A stretch of 64,000 nucleotides of DNA from Cyclobacteriaceae bacterium (GTDB lineage: Bacteria; Bacteroidota; Bacteroidia; Cytophagales; Cyclobacteriaceae), in NCBI GenBank assembly GCA_026129485.1, contig JAHCHY010000011.1, forward strand, positions 1 through 64,000. Direction: 5' to 3'. The notes under the pieces were generated by a model that worked only from the letters and a program-made list of their open reading frames with translations, searched no databases and was not told the origin of the DNA. A program made the position numbers and the translations under genes. Positions 41,667 to 50,876 of this stretch are shown here, in pieces. How positions within the stretch are numbered: position 1 is the first letter of the stretch; every line of letters begins with the position of its first letter.

Positions 41667-44270
41667 ATGAAGTTCAGGTTACAGGTTTGGGTAATGTGGT
41701 TGAGTGCGTTGGTGCTATTCAACGCAGTGCCCTTGCATGCCCAGCTAAACCAATCGCGTGTAGCGCAAAACAGGCTTCAGTCCGGTAAATGGGAAAAAGC
41801 GTACCGGTTGCTGCGTAAATCTTTGCGTAAAGATTCTGCCGATGTGGAAAGCCAGGTGGTGCTTACGCAATGGTTTCTGGCAAAAGGTAATCCCGGCTAC
41901 CAGGTTGATTCTGCTGACTATTATTTAAGAAAATCAACGTCTGCTTTTAACAGGCTTTCACCGCGCGAACGCGATCGTGTGCAGCGGTTTCCGGTTGATA
42001 GTATGGTATTAGCTTCGCTTCGCCTGCAAATTGATAGCTTGGCGTTTGAAGAAGCCAAGCAGGTCAATACGGAAGAAGTTTACATGCTTTACCTCACCCG
42101 CTTTCCCAAAGCAAAACAGGCACGACAGGCAACTGAGCTGCGCGATGAGGTCAGCTACCTGGATGCCCTGAAGGAAAATACGTACACGGCATTCCGGGAG
42201 TATTTGCAAAAGTACCCGGGCTCGCTGCGTGCCGATGAAGCAAAAACCCGGTACGAGAAGCTGTTGTATGAAGAAAAGACGCGCGATAAAAAGTTGCAGA
42301 GTTACCGGGGCTTTGTGGCACAGCATCCCGCCAGTCCCTATGCCGCGCAGGTGCATCAACAGATTTTTGAGATCATGACAGCCGCAGGTCAGCCTGAAAA
42401 TTTTCTCCAGTACCTGTCGGCATACCCGGCAACCCGGAATGCACAACAGGCGCGCGATTTATTATTTCACCTGTATAAGGAATGGGAAGAAAAAATCCCG
42501 GAAATAATTCTGACCGATTCGCTTCGCAATGTGCTTGTTATGGATAGCCAAAGCTGGATTACGATTTATAAAAACGGGTTGTTCGGGTTTATGGATCAAT
42601 CGGGTGTTGAGGTGCTTTCACCCCGTTTTGATGATGTAGAAGAAGATTATAAATGCGAAGCCATCCGGGATGATATCCTGGATCTGAAAGAAGGTATATT
42701 TAGCCGCACCGGGAAAAAATTAGCAGGTGCGGGAACAGAAGTAACATCTATCGGTTACGGTTTTTTGAAGGTAAGTCATAAAAATTGCACGCGACTGATT
42801 CACAAGTCGGGCCTTGAAATTGTTTCGGGCTGCTACGATGATTTTAAAATTGCCGGTGGAAGCTTTGTAGTGGCCTATCGTAAAAACGAAGCTGACTTGT
42901 TTACGCTTGCCGGAAGGCAATTGCCGGTGCCCGGTTTGTCGGATGCCCGCGAAATAGAAGATGTGCTGGTACTGACAAGGCTTGGAAAAAAAAACTTAGT
43001 TACACCGCAGCAGGTTGCCGCGCTGGCTGATGGAATGCCCCTGAGCGATCAATTCGTGTTTGACGATGTAGTGGCATTAGCGAAAGGATTATTGCTGGTG
43101 CGCAATGGCGCGCTGGAAGGGATCATCAACAGCAACCTTGAATTTACCGTGGCGCTCGACCGGCATACATTGGTGCAAACCCCGTTTGCCTTGCTGGAAA
43201 CACGACCTACCGGCACATTGGTGCATGGATTACCGGGTGAGCTGAAAGGAAAGGAGTGGCATAAGGTTTCCTATCACCAGCAATGGTTGCTGTTGAGCTC
43301 GGAAGGACAGGTTCAATTGTATCACATGCCTTCGCGCAAGATGGCTTCTGTAAAAGCGGATAGCGTGTGGTTTGAGCAACGCCTGGCATTTGTGCAAACG
43401 GGTAGCCAGGTGATGGTGTTTCTTTCGGCCACACATGCTATTGAATTGCAGCCGGATTCAAAGATCAGGTTTATTGCTTCGCGCGATTCGGTTCGGTTTT
43501 TCTATACCGAAAGCCGGAATAAGAAGCTCACCGTTTTTAACCTGGCAGATGGCGGGCAAAAATTTGTAACCGAATTTGAGCTGGTCGAGTCAATAGGCGA
43601 TCATTTTGTGGTAAGCAAGGCAAGCCGGAAAGGTTTGGTGAACAGCCAGGGAAAAGTAGTGGTGCCGGTTGAGATGGAAACCATCATTCTGAACCCGGAA
43701 GGTCAGCTATCCTTGCTGAAGAATAAAAAATTCGGGTTATATGATTTTAAGCTGGATAAGCTAATCAAACCGGAATTTGAACGTAACCTTGTGCCATTGA
43801 ACGCAACCTGCCTGGTGGCCTTTCGTGACGGCAAGTATGGTATTGTAGGCTGGGACATGAAGCCCCTTACACCTTTTGAATACGATGAGATTGTGCCCTG
43901 GCAGGGAGATGAGATCTGGGTAAAGCAAAACCGCCAGTGGCTGTTGCTTGATTTTAAGACGAAAGAGATCGTGCACGATAAGGTGCGGTCCTTTACCTGG
44001 ATTAAAAAGAACAATACGGAAAGCATTCTGCGCATACAGCGCGAAAACTTTTTTGGAATAATCAGCAGCACACGTGGCGTAATCATTCCGGCTACCTTTC
44101 ATCAGGTAATCAATCTCGGCACCGGTGAAGTGCCATTTTACTTTACCGAAAAGCAGGTGGAAGAAGCCGGTATTTACGTGGTGATCTATTATGATGCATT
44201 CGGCAAATTAGTGCGCAGGCAGGCTTTGGAAGAAGAAGAGTATGAGCGATTGGTGTGTGATGCCAATTGA
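41667..44270 (+). CDS. Exported TPR and WG-repeat protein
   Basis: An 867-residue protein with a signal peptide (cleavage near PLHAQ, residue 26). An N-terminal helical TPR-like region (about 30-275) precedes a long array of WG-type beta repeats (about 295-850; examples are YKNGLFGFMDQSG, NKKFGLYDFKLDKL and RDGKYGIVGWDMKPLTPFEYDEI). WG repeats are thought to mediate protein binding, and no enzyme motif is visible. The promoter box lies almost against the start codon. It is probably monocistronic. Confidence 0.8.
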   Translation: MKFRLQVWVMWLSALVLFNAVPLHAQLNQSRVAQNRLQSGKWEKAYRLLRKSLRKDSADVESQVVLTQWFLAKGNPGYQVDSADYYLRKSTSAFNRLSPRERDRVQRFPVDSMVLASLRLQIDSLAFEEAKQVNTEEVYMLYLTRFPKAKQARQATELRDEVSYLDALKENTYTAFREYLQKYPGSLRADEAKTRYEKLLYEEKTRDKKLQSYRGFVAQHPASPYAAQVHQQIFEIMTAAGQPENFLQYLSAYPATRNAQQARDLLFHLYKEWEEKIPEIILTDSLRNVLVMDSQSWITIYKNGLFGFMDQSGVEVLSPRFDDVEEDYKCEAIRDDILDLKEGIFSRTGKKLAGAGTEVTSIGYGFLKVSHKNCTRLIHKSGLEIVSGCYDDFKIAGGSFVVAYRKNEADLFTLAGRQLPVPGLSDAREIEDVLVLTRLGKKNLVTPQQVAALADGMPLSDQFVFDDVVALAKGLLLVRNGALEGIINSNLEFTVALDRHTLVQTPFALLETRPTGTLVHGLPGELKGKEWHKVSYHQQWLLLSSEGQVQLYHMPSRKMASVKADSVWFEQRLAFVQTGSQVMVFLSATHAIELQPDSKIRFIASRDSVRFFYTESRNKKLTVFNLADGGQKFVTEFELVESIGDHFVVSKASRKGLVNSQGKVVVPVEMETIILNPEGQLSLLKNKKFGLYDFKLDKLIKPEFERNLVPLNATCLVAFRDGKYGIVGWDMKPLTPFEYDEIVPWQGDEIWVKQNRQWLLLDFKTKEIVHDKVRSFTWIKKNNTESILRIQRENFFGIISSTRGVIIPATFHQVINLGTGEVPFYFTEKQVEEAGIYVVIYYDAFGKLVRRQALEEEEYERLVCDAN

Positions 44271-44340
44271 GCGGATGAAACTGCTTCCGGAGTTTGTATC
44301 ATAATTTCATATGTTTAATATTTTTCATTTTATGGTTATA

Positions 44341-44398
44341 TGGAATATCCATGTCTGATCATCATCCCTGTGGATGCACGCGGTGTATGGATATTTCA
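44341..44398. promoter_or_regulatory. Spaced inverted repeat upstream of pafA
   Basis: TGGAATATCCATG (44341-44353) and TATGGATATTTCA (44386-44398) are inverted with two mismatches, about 83 bases before the phosphatase start. It is a candidate regulatory site, for example for phosphate control; no factor is assigned. Confidence 0.3.
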
Positions 44399-44480
44399 TG
44401 TTAAAACAACTCTTAACCTTTCACAAAAGTTTAATTTAAAATAAAAGCAGTTGTGCGTATTATTGAGAAAAATCATAGCT

Positions 44481-46115
44481 ATGAAACGCCTTGTTCTTTG
44501 CCTCCTTATTTCTTTTCCGGGTTACGCAGTTTTGGCACAAGACCAACCCAAACTGGTGGTGGGTATTGTAGTAGATCAGATGCGGCAGGAATACCTGTAC
44601 CGGTATGAATCGAAGTTTGGAACGAACGGATTCAACCGCCTGGTGCAGCAGGGCTTCATGCTTAAAAACGCACATTACAATTATGTGCCCACCGAAACCG
44701 GCCCGGGTCATGCTTCGATTTACACCGGCACTACACCCGCTATTCACGGTATTGTAGCCAACGATTGGTACGATCGCACTTTAAAGAAAGATATAAACTG
44801 CGTGGGCGATGATCAGCAGACAACCGTGGGGTCTGAACGTGGCGGCAAGGTTTCTCCGGCCCGCCTGCTTTCCACGACTATTACCGATGAATTAAAGTTA
44901 GCCACCCAGAAGCGGGCGAAAGTTGTGGGTGTTTCCATTAAAGACCGCAGCGCGGTGCTTCCATCGGGGCATATGGCAGATGGAGCTTACTGGTATGATG
45001 GTTCTTCCGGGAATTTTATTACCAGCACCTACTATAAAACGGCATTGCCCGATTGGGTCCAGAAATTCAATCAGCGCAAGCTGCCCGAGCAGTATCTTTC
45101 GCAGGAATGGACAACCCTCTTGCCGTTAAGTCAATATACGGAAGTCGGCCCCGATGAATCGCCTTATGAATGGAAGTGGAGGGGAAAAGAAAAGGCCGTG
45201 TTTCCGTATAAGCTGAATGAATTACGAAAAGACAACGGTAATTACGACCTGGTTGGCAATACCCCGTGGGGTAACACCCTGATTGCCGAAATGGCTAAAG
45301 CTGCCATTGCAGGAGAGGGGATGGGTAAAGATGATATTACCGATTTCCTTACCGTTTCGTTTTCCAGCACCGATCGCATCGGGCACGGTACCGGGCCCAA
45401 CTCCATAGAGCTGGCCGATACTTACCTGCGGTTAGATAAAACATTAGAGGATTTTTTCAGCTACCTCGATAAAGAAGTTGGCGTTGGAAAATACACCGTG
45501 TTCCTGACGGCTGATCACGGTGTGGCTGAAGTGGCGCAGTACCTGAAAGATAACCGGGTACCTGCCGGCTATTTCCGTCCGTCACGTGTGGAGGCAACCC
45601 TGAACGAATACCTTCAGCAGTATTTTCCGGGTAAAACCGTTGTAGAGAAAGTAACCACCGAACAGGTTTACATCAATCAGCAGGCATTTGATGACGATCC
45701 GCGTGCAAGCGGAATAGATTTGCTGATTGCAACCGAGCTGATTACAAAATACCTGCTGGCAACAGAAGGTATTGCGCAGGTCTATACCGCTGCTACCATC
45801 CGCCAGATCAATACAGATGAAACAGGCATTCGCGGAAAGGTAATCAGGGGCTTTAATCCCAAACGTTGTGGCGATATTGCTTTTGTGCTGGAGCCGGGCT
45901 GGTACTCGTGGGGAGGTATAACGGGTTCAACGCATGGTTCGGCCTATACGTACGATACACACATCCCGATCGTGTTTTATGGAGCCGGAATCAAAAAAGG
46001 TTATTCTTCGCAGTACCACACTATTACCGACATCGCGCCCACGCTTTCGGTTTTACTGAAGATTAAATTTCCGAGCGGGGCTACCGGTCAGCCCGTAACA
46101 GAGATCCTGGATTAA
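44481..46115 (+). CDS. pafA: PafA-type periplasmic alkaline phosphatase
   Basis: A 544-residue phosphomonoesterase of the alkaline phosphatase superfamily with a signal peptide (RLVLCLLISFPGYAVLAQ). The nucleophile is the Thr in PTETGPGHASIYTG near residue 71-73, as in PafA. Metal-binding motifs include VGIVVDQMRQEY near 37, SSTDRIGHGTGP near 306, TADHGVAEV near 352 and THGSAYTYDTHIP near 487. It releases phosphate from organic esters outside the cytoplasm. ATG 44481 is chosen by the signal peptide. Confidence 0.9.
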   Translation: MKRLVLCLLISFPGYAVLAQDQPKLVVGIVVDQMRQEYLYRYESKFGTNGFNRLVQQGFMLKNAHYNYVPTETGPGHASIYTGTTPAIHGIVANDWYDRTLKKDINCVGDDQQTTVGSERGGKVSPARLLSTTITDELKLATQKRAKVVGVSIKDRSAVLPSGHMADGAYWYDGSSGNFITSTYYKTALPDWVQKFNQRKLPEQYLSQEWTTLLPLSQYTEVGPDESPYEWKWRGKEKAVFPYKLNELRKDNGNYDLVGNTPWGNTLIAEMAKAAIAGEGMGKDDITDFLTVSFSSTDRIGHGTGPNSIELADTYLRLDKTLEDFFSYLDKEVGVGKYTVFLTADHGVAEVAQYLKDNRVPAGYFRPSRVEATLNEYLQQYFPGKTVVEKVTTEQVYINQQAFDDDPRASGIDLLIATELITKYLLATEGIAQVYTAATIRQINTDETGIRGKVIRGFNPKRCGDIAFVLEPGWYSWGGITGSTHGSAYTYDTHIPIVFYGAGIKKGYSSQYHTITDIAPTLSVLLKIKFPSGATGQPVTEILD

Positions 46116-46130
46116 CCGCATTTGGTGTGG

Positions 46131-46160
46131 TGTAAGTAAACGTACGAGTGAGTACCTTTG
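46131..46160 (+). promoter_or_regulatory. Promoter of the nuoABCD operon
   Basis: TTTG (46131-46134), 18 bases, then TACCTTTG (46153-46160): a full match to the Bacteroidota consensus TTTG-N(17-23)-TANNTTTG. It leaves a leader of at most about a dozen bases before nuoA. Confidence 0.7.
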
Positions 46161-46172
46161 GGTATGCTTTCA

Positions 46173-46649
46173 ATGCCCGGAGGTTTCTTGCTTCAGTTTA
46201 TATTTTTCCTGGCGGGTGGGCTGGCCTTTGTGCTGGCAGCGCTTTTTGTATCAAAACTGCTCCGGCCCGATCGCCCCAGCGTACAAAAGCAAATGCCGTA
46301 CGAAAGCGGTGAGATGCCGCAGGGCCCGGCATGGGTTCAGTTTAACCTGCGGTTTTATGTATTGGCGCTTGTCTTCATTCTCTTCGAGGTTGAAGTGGTA
46401 TTCATGTTCCCGTGGGCGGTGGTATTTGGCGATGCGGAGCTACACCAGCAGACCGATGGCGGTTGGGGCTGGCTTGCTTTTGGCGAGATGCTGGTTTTTA
46501 TTTTCATCCTCATGTTAGGACTGGTATATGCGTGGAAGATGGGGCACCTCGATTGGGTTAAATCCAAACCTGATGTGCGCGATGTTAATTCGCCTGTGCC
46601 ACCGGGTATGTATCAAACCATTAACGAAAAATACAAACGCAACGTATGA
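46173..46649 (+). CDS. nuoA: NADH-quinone oxidoreductase subunit A
   Basis: A 158-residue membrane subunit of complex I with three helices (about residues 4-26, 60-82 and 95-118). It has the family motif [46 protein letters not shown] 46173 is preferred over ATG 46164 because the promoter box ends at 46160 and transcription must start after it. It overlaps nuoB by ATGA. Confidence 0.93.
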   Translation: MPGGFLLQFIFFLAGGLAFVLAALFVSKLLRPDRPSVQKQMPYESGEMPQGPAWVQFNLRFYVLALVFILFEVEVVFMFPWAVVFGDAELHQQTDGGWGWLAFGEMLVFIFILMLGLVYAWKMGHLDWVKSKPDVRDVNSPVPPGMYQTINEKYKRNV

Positions 46650-47167
46650 AAGGATTACTCGACCAGCAATTTGAAAATGGCGGAGTAATGATTACCCGTG
46701 TGGATGACCTGCTCAACTGGGCGCGTTTGTCTTCACTTTTCCCGATGACATTTGGGCTGGCCTGCTGTGCTATTGAGTTTATGAGCACCGGCACTACGGT
46801 GTACGATATGGATCGGTTTGGTGTAATGCCACGCGCTACCCCTCGCCAGGCTGACCTGATGATTGTATCCGGAACCGTTACCTTCAAGATGGCCGATCGT
46901 ATTCGCCAGTTGTATGAGCAAATGGCTGAGCCGCGCTATGTTATTTCGATGGGCTCATGTTCCAATTGCGGGGGCCCGTACTGGCAGCATGGCTACCATG
47001 TAGTAAAAGGGGTGGATCGTATTGTGCCGGTAGATGTGTATGTGCCCGGCTGCCCGCCCCGTCCGGAAGCGCTTATTGGCGGTATCCTGAAGCTGCACGA
47101 AAAAATCAGGAATGAAAGCCGGGTGAAGCCTGTGGCTTTGGAAAATTTAATTGATCGGAATGGATAA
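46646..47167 (+). CDS. nuoB: NADH-quinone oxidoreductase subunit B
   Basis: A 173-residue peripheral-arm subunit carrying Fe-S cluster N2. Cluster ligands are visible in LACCAIEFM near residue 47, [11 protein letters not shown] near 107, and [11 protein letters not shown] near 140. It is coupled to nuoA (ATGA) and to nuoC (8-base overlap). Confidence 0.96.
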   Translation: MKGLLDQQFENGGVMITRVDDLLNWARLSSLFPMTFGLACCAIEFMSTGTTVYDMDRFGVMPRATPRQADLMIVSGTVTFKMADRIRQLYEQMAEPRYVISMGSCSNCGGPYWQHGYHVVKGVDRIVPVDVYVPGCPPRPEALIGGILKLHEKIRNESRVKPVALENLIDRNG

Positions 47168-47633
47168 TGCCGGGTTAACAGCATGCGTACAAAGGTTGGC
47201 GGGCAAGGCGGAAGAAATCAAAAACGCCTTACCGTTAAGCCTCGTCATTGAAGCCTCGTCATTGGTCGATGTATGTGAGGGCCTTCACAAAAATCCGGAA
47301 ACCTATTTCGATATGCTTACCTGCATTACCGGTGTGGATAACGGCCCTGAAGCAGGAACTATGGAAGTGATCTACCATTTTTATTCCATCCCGTTCAACC
47401 ATGCGCTGATGCTGAAGGTAGTGTTGCCCCGCGAAAATGCTGAAGTAGAAAGCGTTACAGCAATCTGGAAGTCGGCCAATTGGCTGGAGCGCGAAGTGTT
47501 CGATATGTTTGGAATAAATTTTAAAAACCATCCGGACTTGCGCAGAATTTTAATGCCTGCCGATTGGGTTGGCTATCCGCTGCGGAAGGATTATGAACAC
47601 GAAGAGTCTTATCGGGGGATCAAAATTGATTAA
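47160..47633 (+). CDS. nuoC: NADH-quinone oxidoreductase subunit C
   Basis: A 157-residue subunit of the peripheral arm. The 30-kDa-subunit signature [25 protein letters not shown] ends near residue 135, followed by GYPLRKDYE. The separate C and D genes are the ancestral form; some bacteria fuse them. ATG 47160 is preferred over a TTG at 47151. Confidence 0.95.
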   Translation: MDNAGLTACVQRLAGKAEEIKNALPLSLVIEASSLVDVCEGLHKNPETYFDMLTCITGVDNGPEAGTMEVIYHFYSIPFNHALMLKVVLPRENAEVESVTAIWKSANWLEREVFDMFGINFKNHPDLRRILMPADWVGYPLRKDYEHEESYRGIKID

Positions 47634-47675
47634 TTGACAGTCTAACATCTAACAACCAACAACTCCTATTACTCC

Positions 47676-48890
47676 TTGAACCCCCAGCAATACACATATA
47701 GCGAAGATAACCTGGTAAACTCTGAACCTAATAAGTTCGATGCAGCTAAGCTGAAGTCGGAAGAGATGATCATTAACCTCGGGCCGCAGCATCCGTCCAC
47801 ACATGGTGTATTGCGGTTGGAGGTATTGTCCGATGGCGAGATCATCAAAGAAGTAGTGCCGCACATCGGCTACCTGCACCGGTGTTTCGAAAAGCATGCC
47901 GAGCAGTTGCCGTATAACCAGATCATTCCGTTTGTCGATCGCATGGATTATCTGGCTTCGATGAATTCCGAACATGCCTACGCGATGGGTGTTGAAAAAA
48001 TGCTGGGCATAACCGGGCAGATTCCCAAACGCGTGGAGTATATCCGCGTGCTGGTGGCGGAGATGAATCGCATTGCTTCGCACCTCATAGCAGTGGGAGC
48101 TTTTGGTTTAGACTTAGGAGCATTCACACCTTTTTTCTGGATCATGCGCGACCGCGAGCATATTCTGCGATTGCTGGAATGGGCCAGTGGTGCACGGATG
48201 CTTTACAATTACATCTGGGTGGGTGGCTTGTTTTACGATCTGCCTGTCGGCTTCGAGCAGCGTTGCCGCGAATTTATTACTTACTTTAGACCCAAAGCGA
48301 TAGAGCTGGAGCAGTTGCTGGTCGATAATAAAATTTTTATTGACCGTACAGCGAATGTTGGCGTGCTGCCGCTTAACCTCGCCATTAACAGTGGCGCTAC
48401 CGGCCCTATGTTGCGGGGCTCCGGTCTTCGTTTTGACTTGCGAAAAGTAGATGGCTATTCGGTTTACCCGGAGCTTGATTTTGATATACCGGTTGGCGAA
48501 GGGAAGATGGGCGCGGTAGGCGATTGCTGGGATCGTACCTGGGTGCGTGTGCGGGAGATACATGAATCGCTGAACATCATGCAGCAGTGCATCGATAAGC
48601 TGGAAGGCGAGCACAGGCGAACACGTGATTTTGATCCGCAGGCAATTGTTCCGAAAAAGATCAGGCCACAGGTGCAGGAAATTTATGTGCGGGCCGAAAA
48701 CCCAAAGGGAGAGTTGGGCTTTTACTTTCGGGCCGATGGTAAAAGTGATATACCTTTCCGCTGTAAGGTAAGAGCCTGTTCATTTGTAAACCTTTCCATC
48801 TTGCCCGAGCTTTGCAGAGGAGTGCTGATTGCCGATTTGATTGCCATACTGGGATCGATTGATATTGTTTTAGGCGAAGTAGATCGCTGA
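47676..48890 (+). CDS. nuoD: NADH-quinone oxidoreductase subunit D
   Basis: A 404-residue subunit forming part of the quinone-binding cavity. It shows [14 protein letters not shown] near residue 34, [14 protein letters not shown] near 65 and the C-terminal [12 protein letters not shown]. It starts with TTG, 42 bases after nuoC, and overlaps nnrD by one base (TGATG). The remaining nuo genes (E onwards) do not follow. Confidence 0.95.
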   Translation: MNPQQYTYSEDNLVNSEPNKFDAAKLKSEEMIINLGPQHPSTHGVLRLEVLSDGEIIKEVVPHIGYLHRCFEKHAEQLPYNQIIPFVDRMDYLASMNSEHAYAMGVEKMLGITGQIPKRVEYIRVLVAEMNRIASHLIAVGAFGLDLGAFTPFFWIMRDREHILRLLEWASGARMLYNYIWVGGLFYDLPVGFEQRCREFITYFRPKAIELEQLLVDNKIFIDRTANVGVLPLNLAINSGATGPMLRGSGLRFDLRKVDGYSVYPELDFDIPVGEGKMGAVGDCWDRTWVRVREIHESLNIMQQCIDKLEGEHRRTRDFDPQAIVPKKIRPQVQEIYVRAENPKGELGFYFRADGKSDIPFRCKVRACSFVNLSILPELCRGVLIADLIAILGSIDIVLGEVDR

Positions 48891-50377
48891 TGATAAAGCT
48901 TTTTACATCTGAACAGGTTAAAACGTGGGATGCTTACACCATCCGCGAAAGCGGTATTACATCTTTTGATTTAATGCAACGAGCCTGCCGCGCTTTTGTT
49001 AGCTGGTTTACGGAACGGTACAATGCTTCGCACAAGGTTTGTATCGTGTGTGGGTCGGGCAACAATGGTGGCGATGGATTAGGCATTGCGTTGTTGCTGC
49101 ACGAATGGAATTATCCCGTTGATGTACTTATAGTGCGTGGCAGTAACGCTACCCCCGATTTTAATGCAAGCCTTAAGCTGCTGGAAGGAAGAATTAAGGC
49201 TAAAGAGATTACTTCGCCAGCAATGGAAATCAACCGGGGTTCTGTTGTAATTGATGCCTTGTTGGGCACCGGTTTGTCGCGGGAGCTATCGGGCTTGTAT
49301 GCGGATGTAATCAGAAAATTAAATGCGCTTGATGTTGTAAGGATTGCAGTTGATGTGCCTTCAGGCTTGCGGGTTGATGCGCCTTCTTCAGGAGAAATTT
49401 TTAAGGCCGATCACACCGTTACTTTCCAGGCGCCCAAGCTTGGTTTTTTGTTGCCTCAAAACCGGGTATTCGTAGGGCATTGGCATGTGGTTGATATCGG
49501 GTTGAGCAAAGCGTTTGCAAAAGAAACGCCTGCAAAGCATTTCCTGGTGAATCTTAAATCAGTAAAACGATTAATTAAGCCGCGCAACCAGTTTAGTCAT
49601 AAGGGAAACTTCGGGCATGCATTGCTGATTGCCGGATCGAAGGGTAAGATGGGGGCTGCTGTGTTAGCTGCACGTGCTGCATTGCGTTCGGGTGTTGGTT
49701 TGCTCACGGCTCATGTTCCGGCTGAAGGTAATGTAATCATGCAGTCGGCTGTGCCCGAGGGGATGACTACACAAGATGTATCGCCTGATTATTTTTCCGG
49801 TCGCGAGGTGGAAAGCTTTTACTCAACTGTAGGTATTGGCCCCGGGTTAGGACAAGCGCCCGAAACCCTGAACGGATTTAAACATTTGCTCAGCCAATGC
49901 ACACAACCTATGGTGCTGGATGCCGATGCGCTGAACCTGCTTGCAGCCAACCCGGATTTGAGGACTAAAATTTCTGAGGGTAGCCTGCTTACCCCGCACC
50001 CGGGAGAGTTTAAAAGATTAACAGGAGAATGGCTGGATGATTTTGATAAGCTGAAAAAACAAAATGCATTGGCCGAGCAGCTGAAGTCAGTCATACTATT
50101 GAAAGGCGCTTACAGCTCAATTGCCTTGCCGGATGGCTCGGTTTACTTTAATACGACCGGCAACCCGGGCATGGCTACCGGTGGCAGTGGTGATGTGCTA
50201 ACCGGGGTGCTTACATCTTTGCTGGCCCAGGGTTATCCGGCTGCGGAGGCTGCTGTTATAGGAGCGTATGTACATGGAATGGCAGGCGATCTTGCCGCAC
50301 GCGCTATCGGTGAAACCGGGCTAATTGCCGGTGATCTCGTGAATTATCTTCCTGCGGCATTTAAAAGACTCGTTTAA
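48890..50377 (+). CDS. nnrD: Bifunctional NAD(P)HX epimerase/dehydratase
   Basis: A 495-residue enzyme that repairs hydrated NAD(P)H. The N-terminal YjeF epimerase domain has GSGNNGGDGLGIAL near residue 55. The C-terminal ribokinase-like dehydratase domain has HKGNFGHALLIAGSKGKMGAA (about 232-252), GIGPGLGQ and the ATP-site TTGNPGMATGGSGDVLTGVL near 425. It is translationally coupled to nuoD, a sensible pairing because complex I activity turns over the NADH pool. A hairpin follows. Confidence 0.94.
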   Translation: MIKLFTSEQVKTWDAYTIRESGITSFDLMQRACRAFVSWFTERYNASHKVCIVCGSGNNGGDGLGIALLLHEWNYPVDVLIVRGSNATPDFNASLKLLEGRIKAKEITSPAMEINRGSVVIDALLGTGLSRELSGLYADVIRKLNALDVVRIAVDVPSGLRVDAPSSGEIFKADHTVTFQAPKLGFLLPQNRVFVGHWHVVDIGLSKAFAKETPAKHFLVNLKSVKRLIKPRNQFSHKGNFGHALLIAGSKGKMGAAVLAARAALRSGVGLLTAHVPAEGNVIMQSAVPEGMTTQDVSPDYFSGREVESFYSTVGIGPGLGQAPETLNGFKHLLSQCTQPMVLDADALNLLAANPDLRTKISEGSLLTPHPGEFKRLTGEWLDDFDKLKKQNALAEQLKSVILLKGAYSSIALPDGSVYFNTTGNPGMATGGSGDVLTGVLTSLLAQGYPAAEAAVIGAYVHGMAGDLAARAIGETGLIAGDLVNYLPAAFKRLV

Positions 50378-50401
50378 CACAATTTTTAATAAAAAATTGT
50401 G
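50378..50401. terminator. Hairpin after nnrD
   Basis: Ten-base arms CACAATTTTT and AAAAATTGTG flank four bases immediately after the stop. It is a weak, AT-rich terminator that probably ends the nuoABCD-nnrD transcript. Confidence 0.5.
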
Positions 50402-50465
50402 ATGACCTTTAAACTTTTGGCCTCTAACTTGCATCTAAACTGCACAGATTCGCGTAAAAAGCCTT

Positions 50466-50822
50466 ATGAACCTGAAGAAAGCCATACTTCTGATCGTCCT
50501 TATAGCGGTAGCTCATCTGGGCTATGGTCAATATCGTGAAGAAAGTTTTGGCCCTCATGCACCCGATCCCATCAAGCAGGTGCAGGTTTACCCCAACCCG
50601 GCAGTCGAATTTCTGAACATCAAATTTGAAGCGCCCCAGGCAAAAAAGATCCGTCTTTCTGTTCATAATATCCTGGGCAATACGCTGGAGGTTGAAACCG
50701 AGGTGGTGGACGAACACGAGATCAGGCTGAAAGTAAAAGATCTGGCTGCGGGTTATTACTTCGTTTCCGTGCGCGATGAACAGGCAACCCTGCGCGGTAC
50801 CTATAAGTTCCTGAAAAGGTAA
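50466..50822 (+). CDS. Minimal secreted protein with type IX sorting-like domain
   Basis: A 118-residue protein made of a signal peptide (KAILLIVLIAVAHLGYGQ), a spacer of about 20 residues, and a domain resembling the type A C-terminal signal of type IX secretion: VYPNPAVEFLNIKFE, LSVHNILGNTLE, then LAAGYYFVSVRDE and a basic end. Normally this domain is attached to a large cargo; here there is none. It may be a small surface protein or a pared-down cargo. Confidence 0.7.
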   Translation: MNLKKAILLIVLIAVAHLGYGQYREESFGPHAPDPIKQVQVYPNPAVEFLNIKFEAPQAKKIRLSVHNILGNTLEVETEVVDEHEIRLKVKDLAAGYYFVSVRDEQATLRGTYKFLKR

Positions 50823-50876
50823 TTTCACTTTAGTTTAATCGTAAGCTTTTCTATTTTGAGGTCTTAACCCAGGGCC

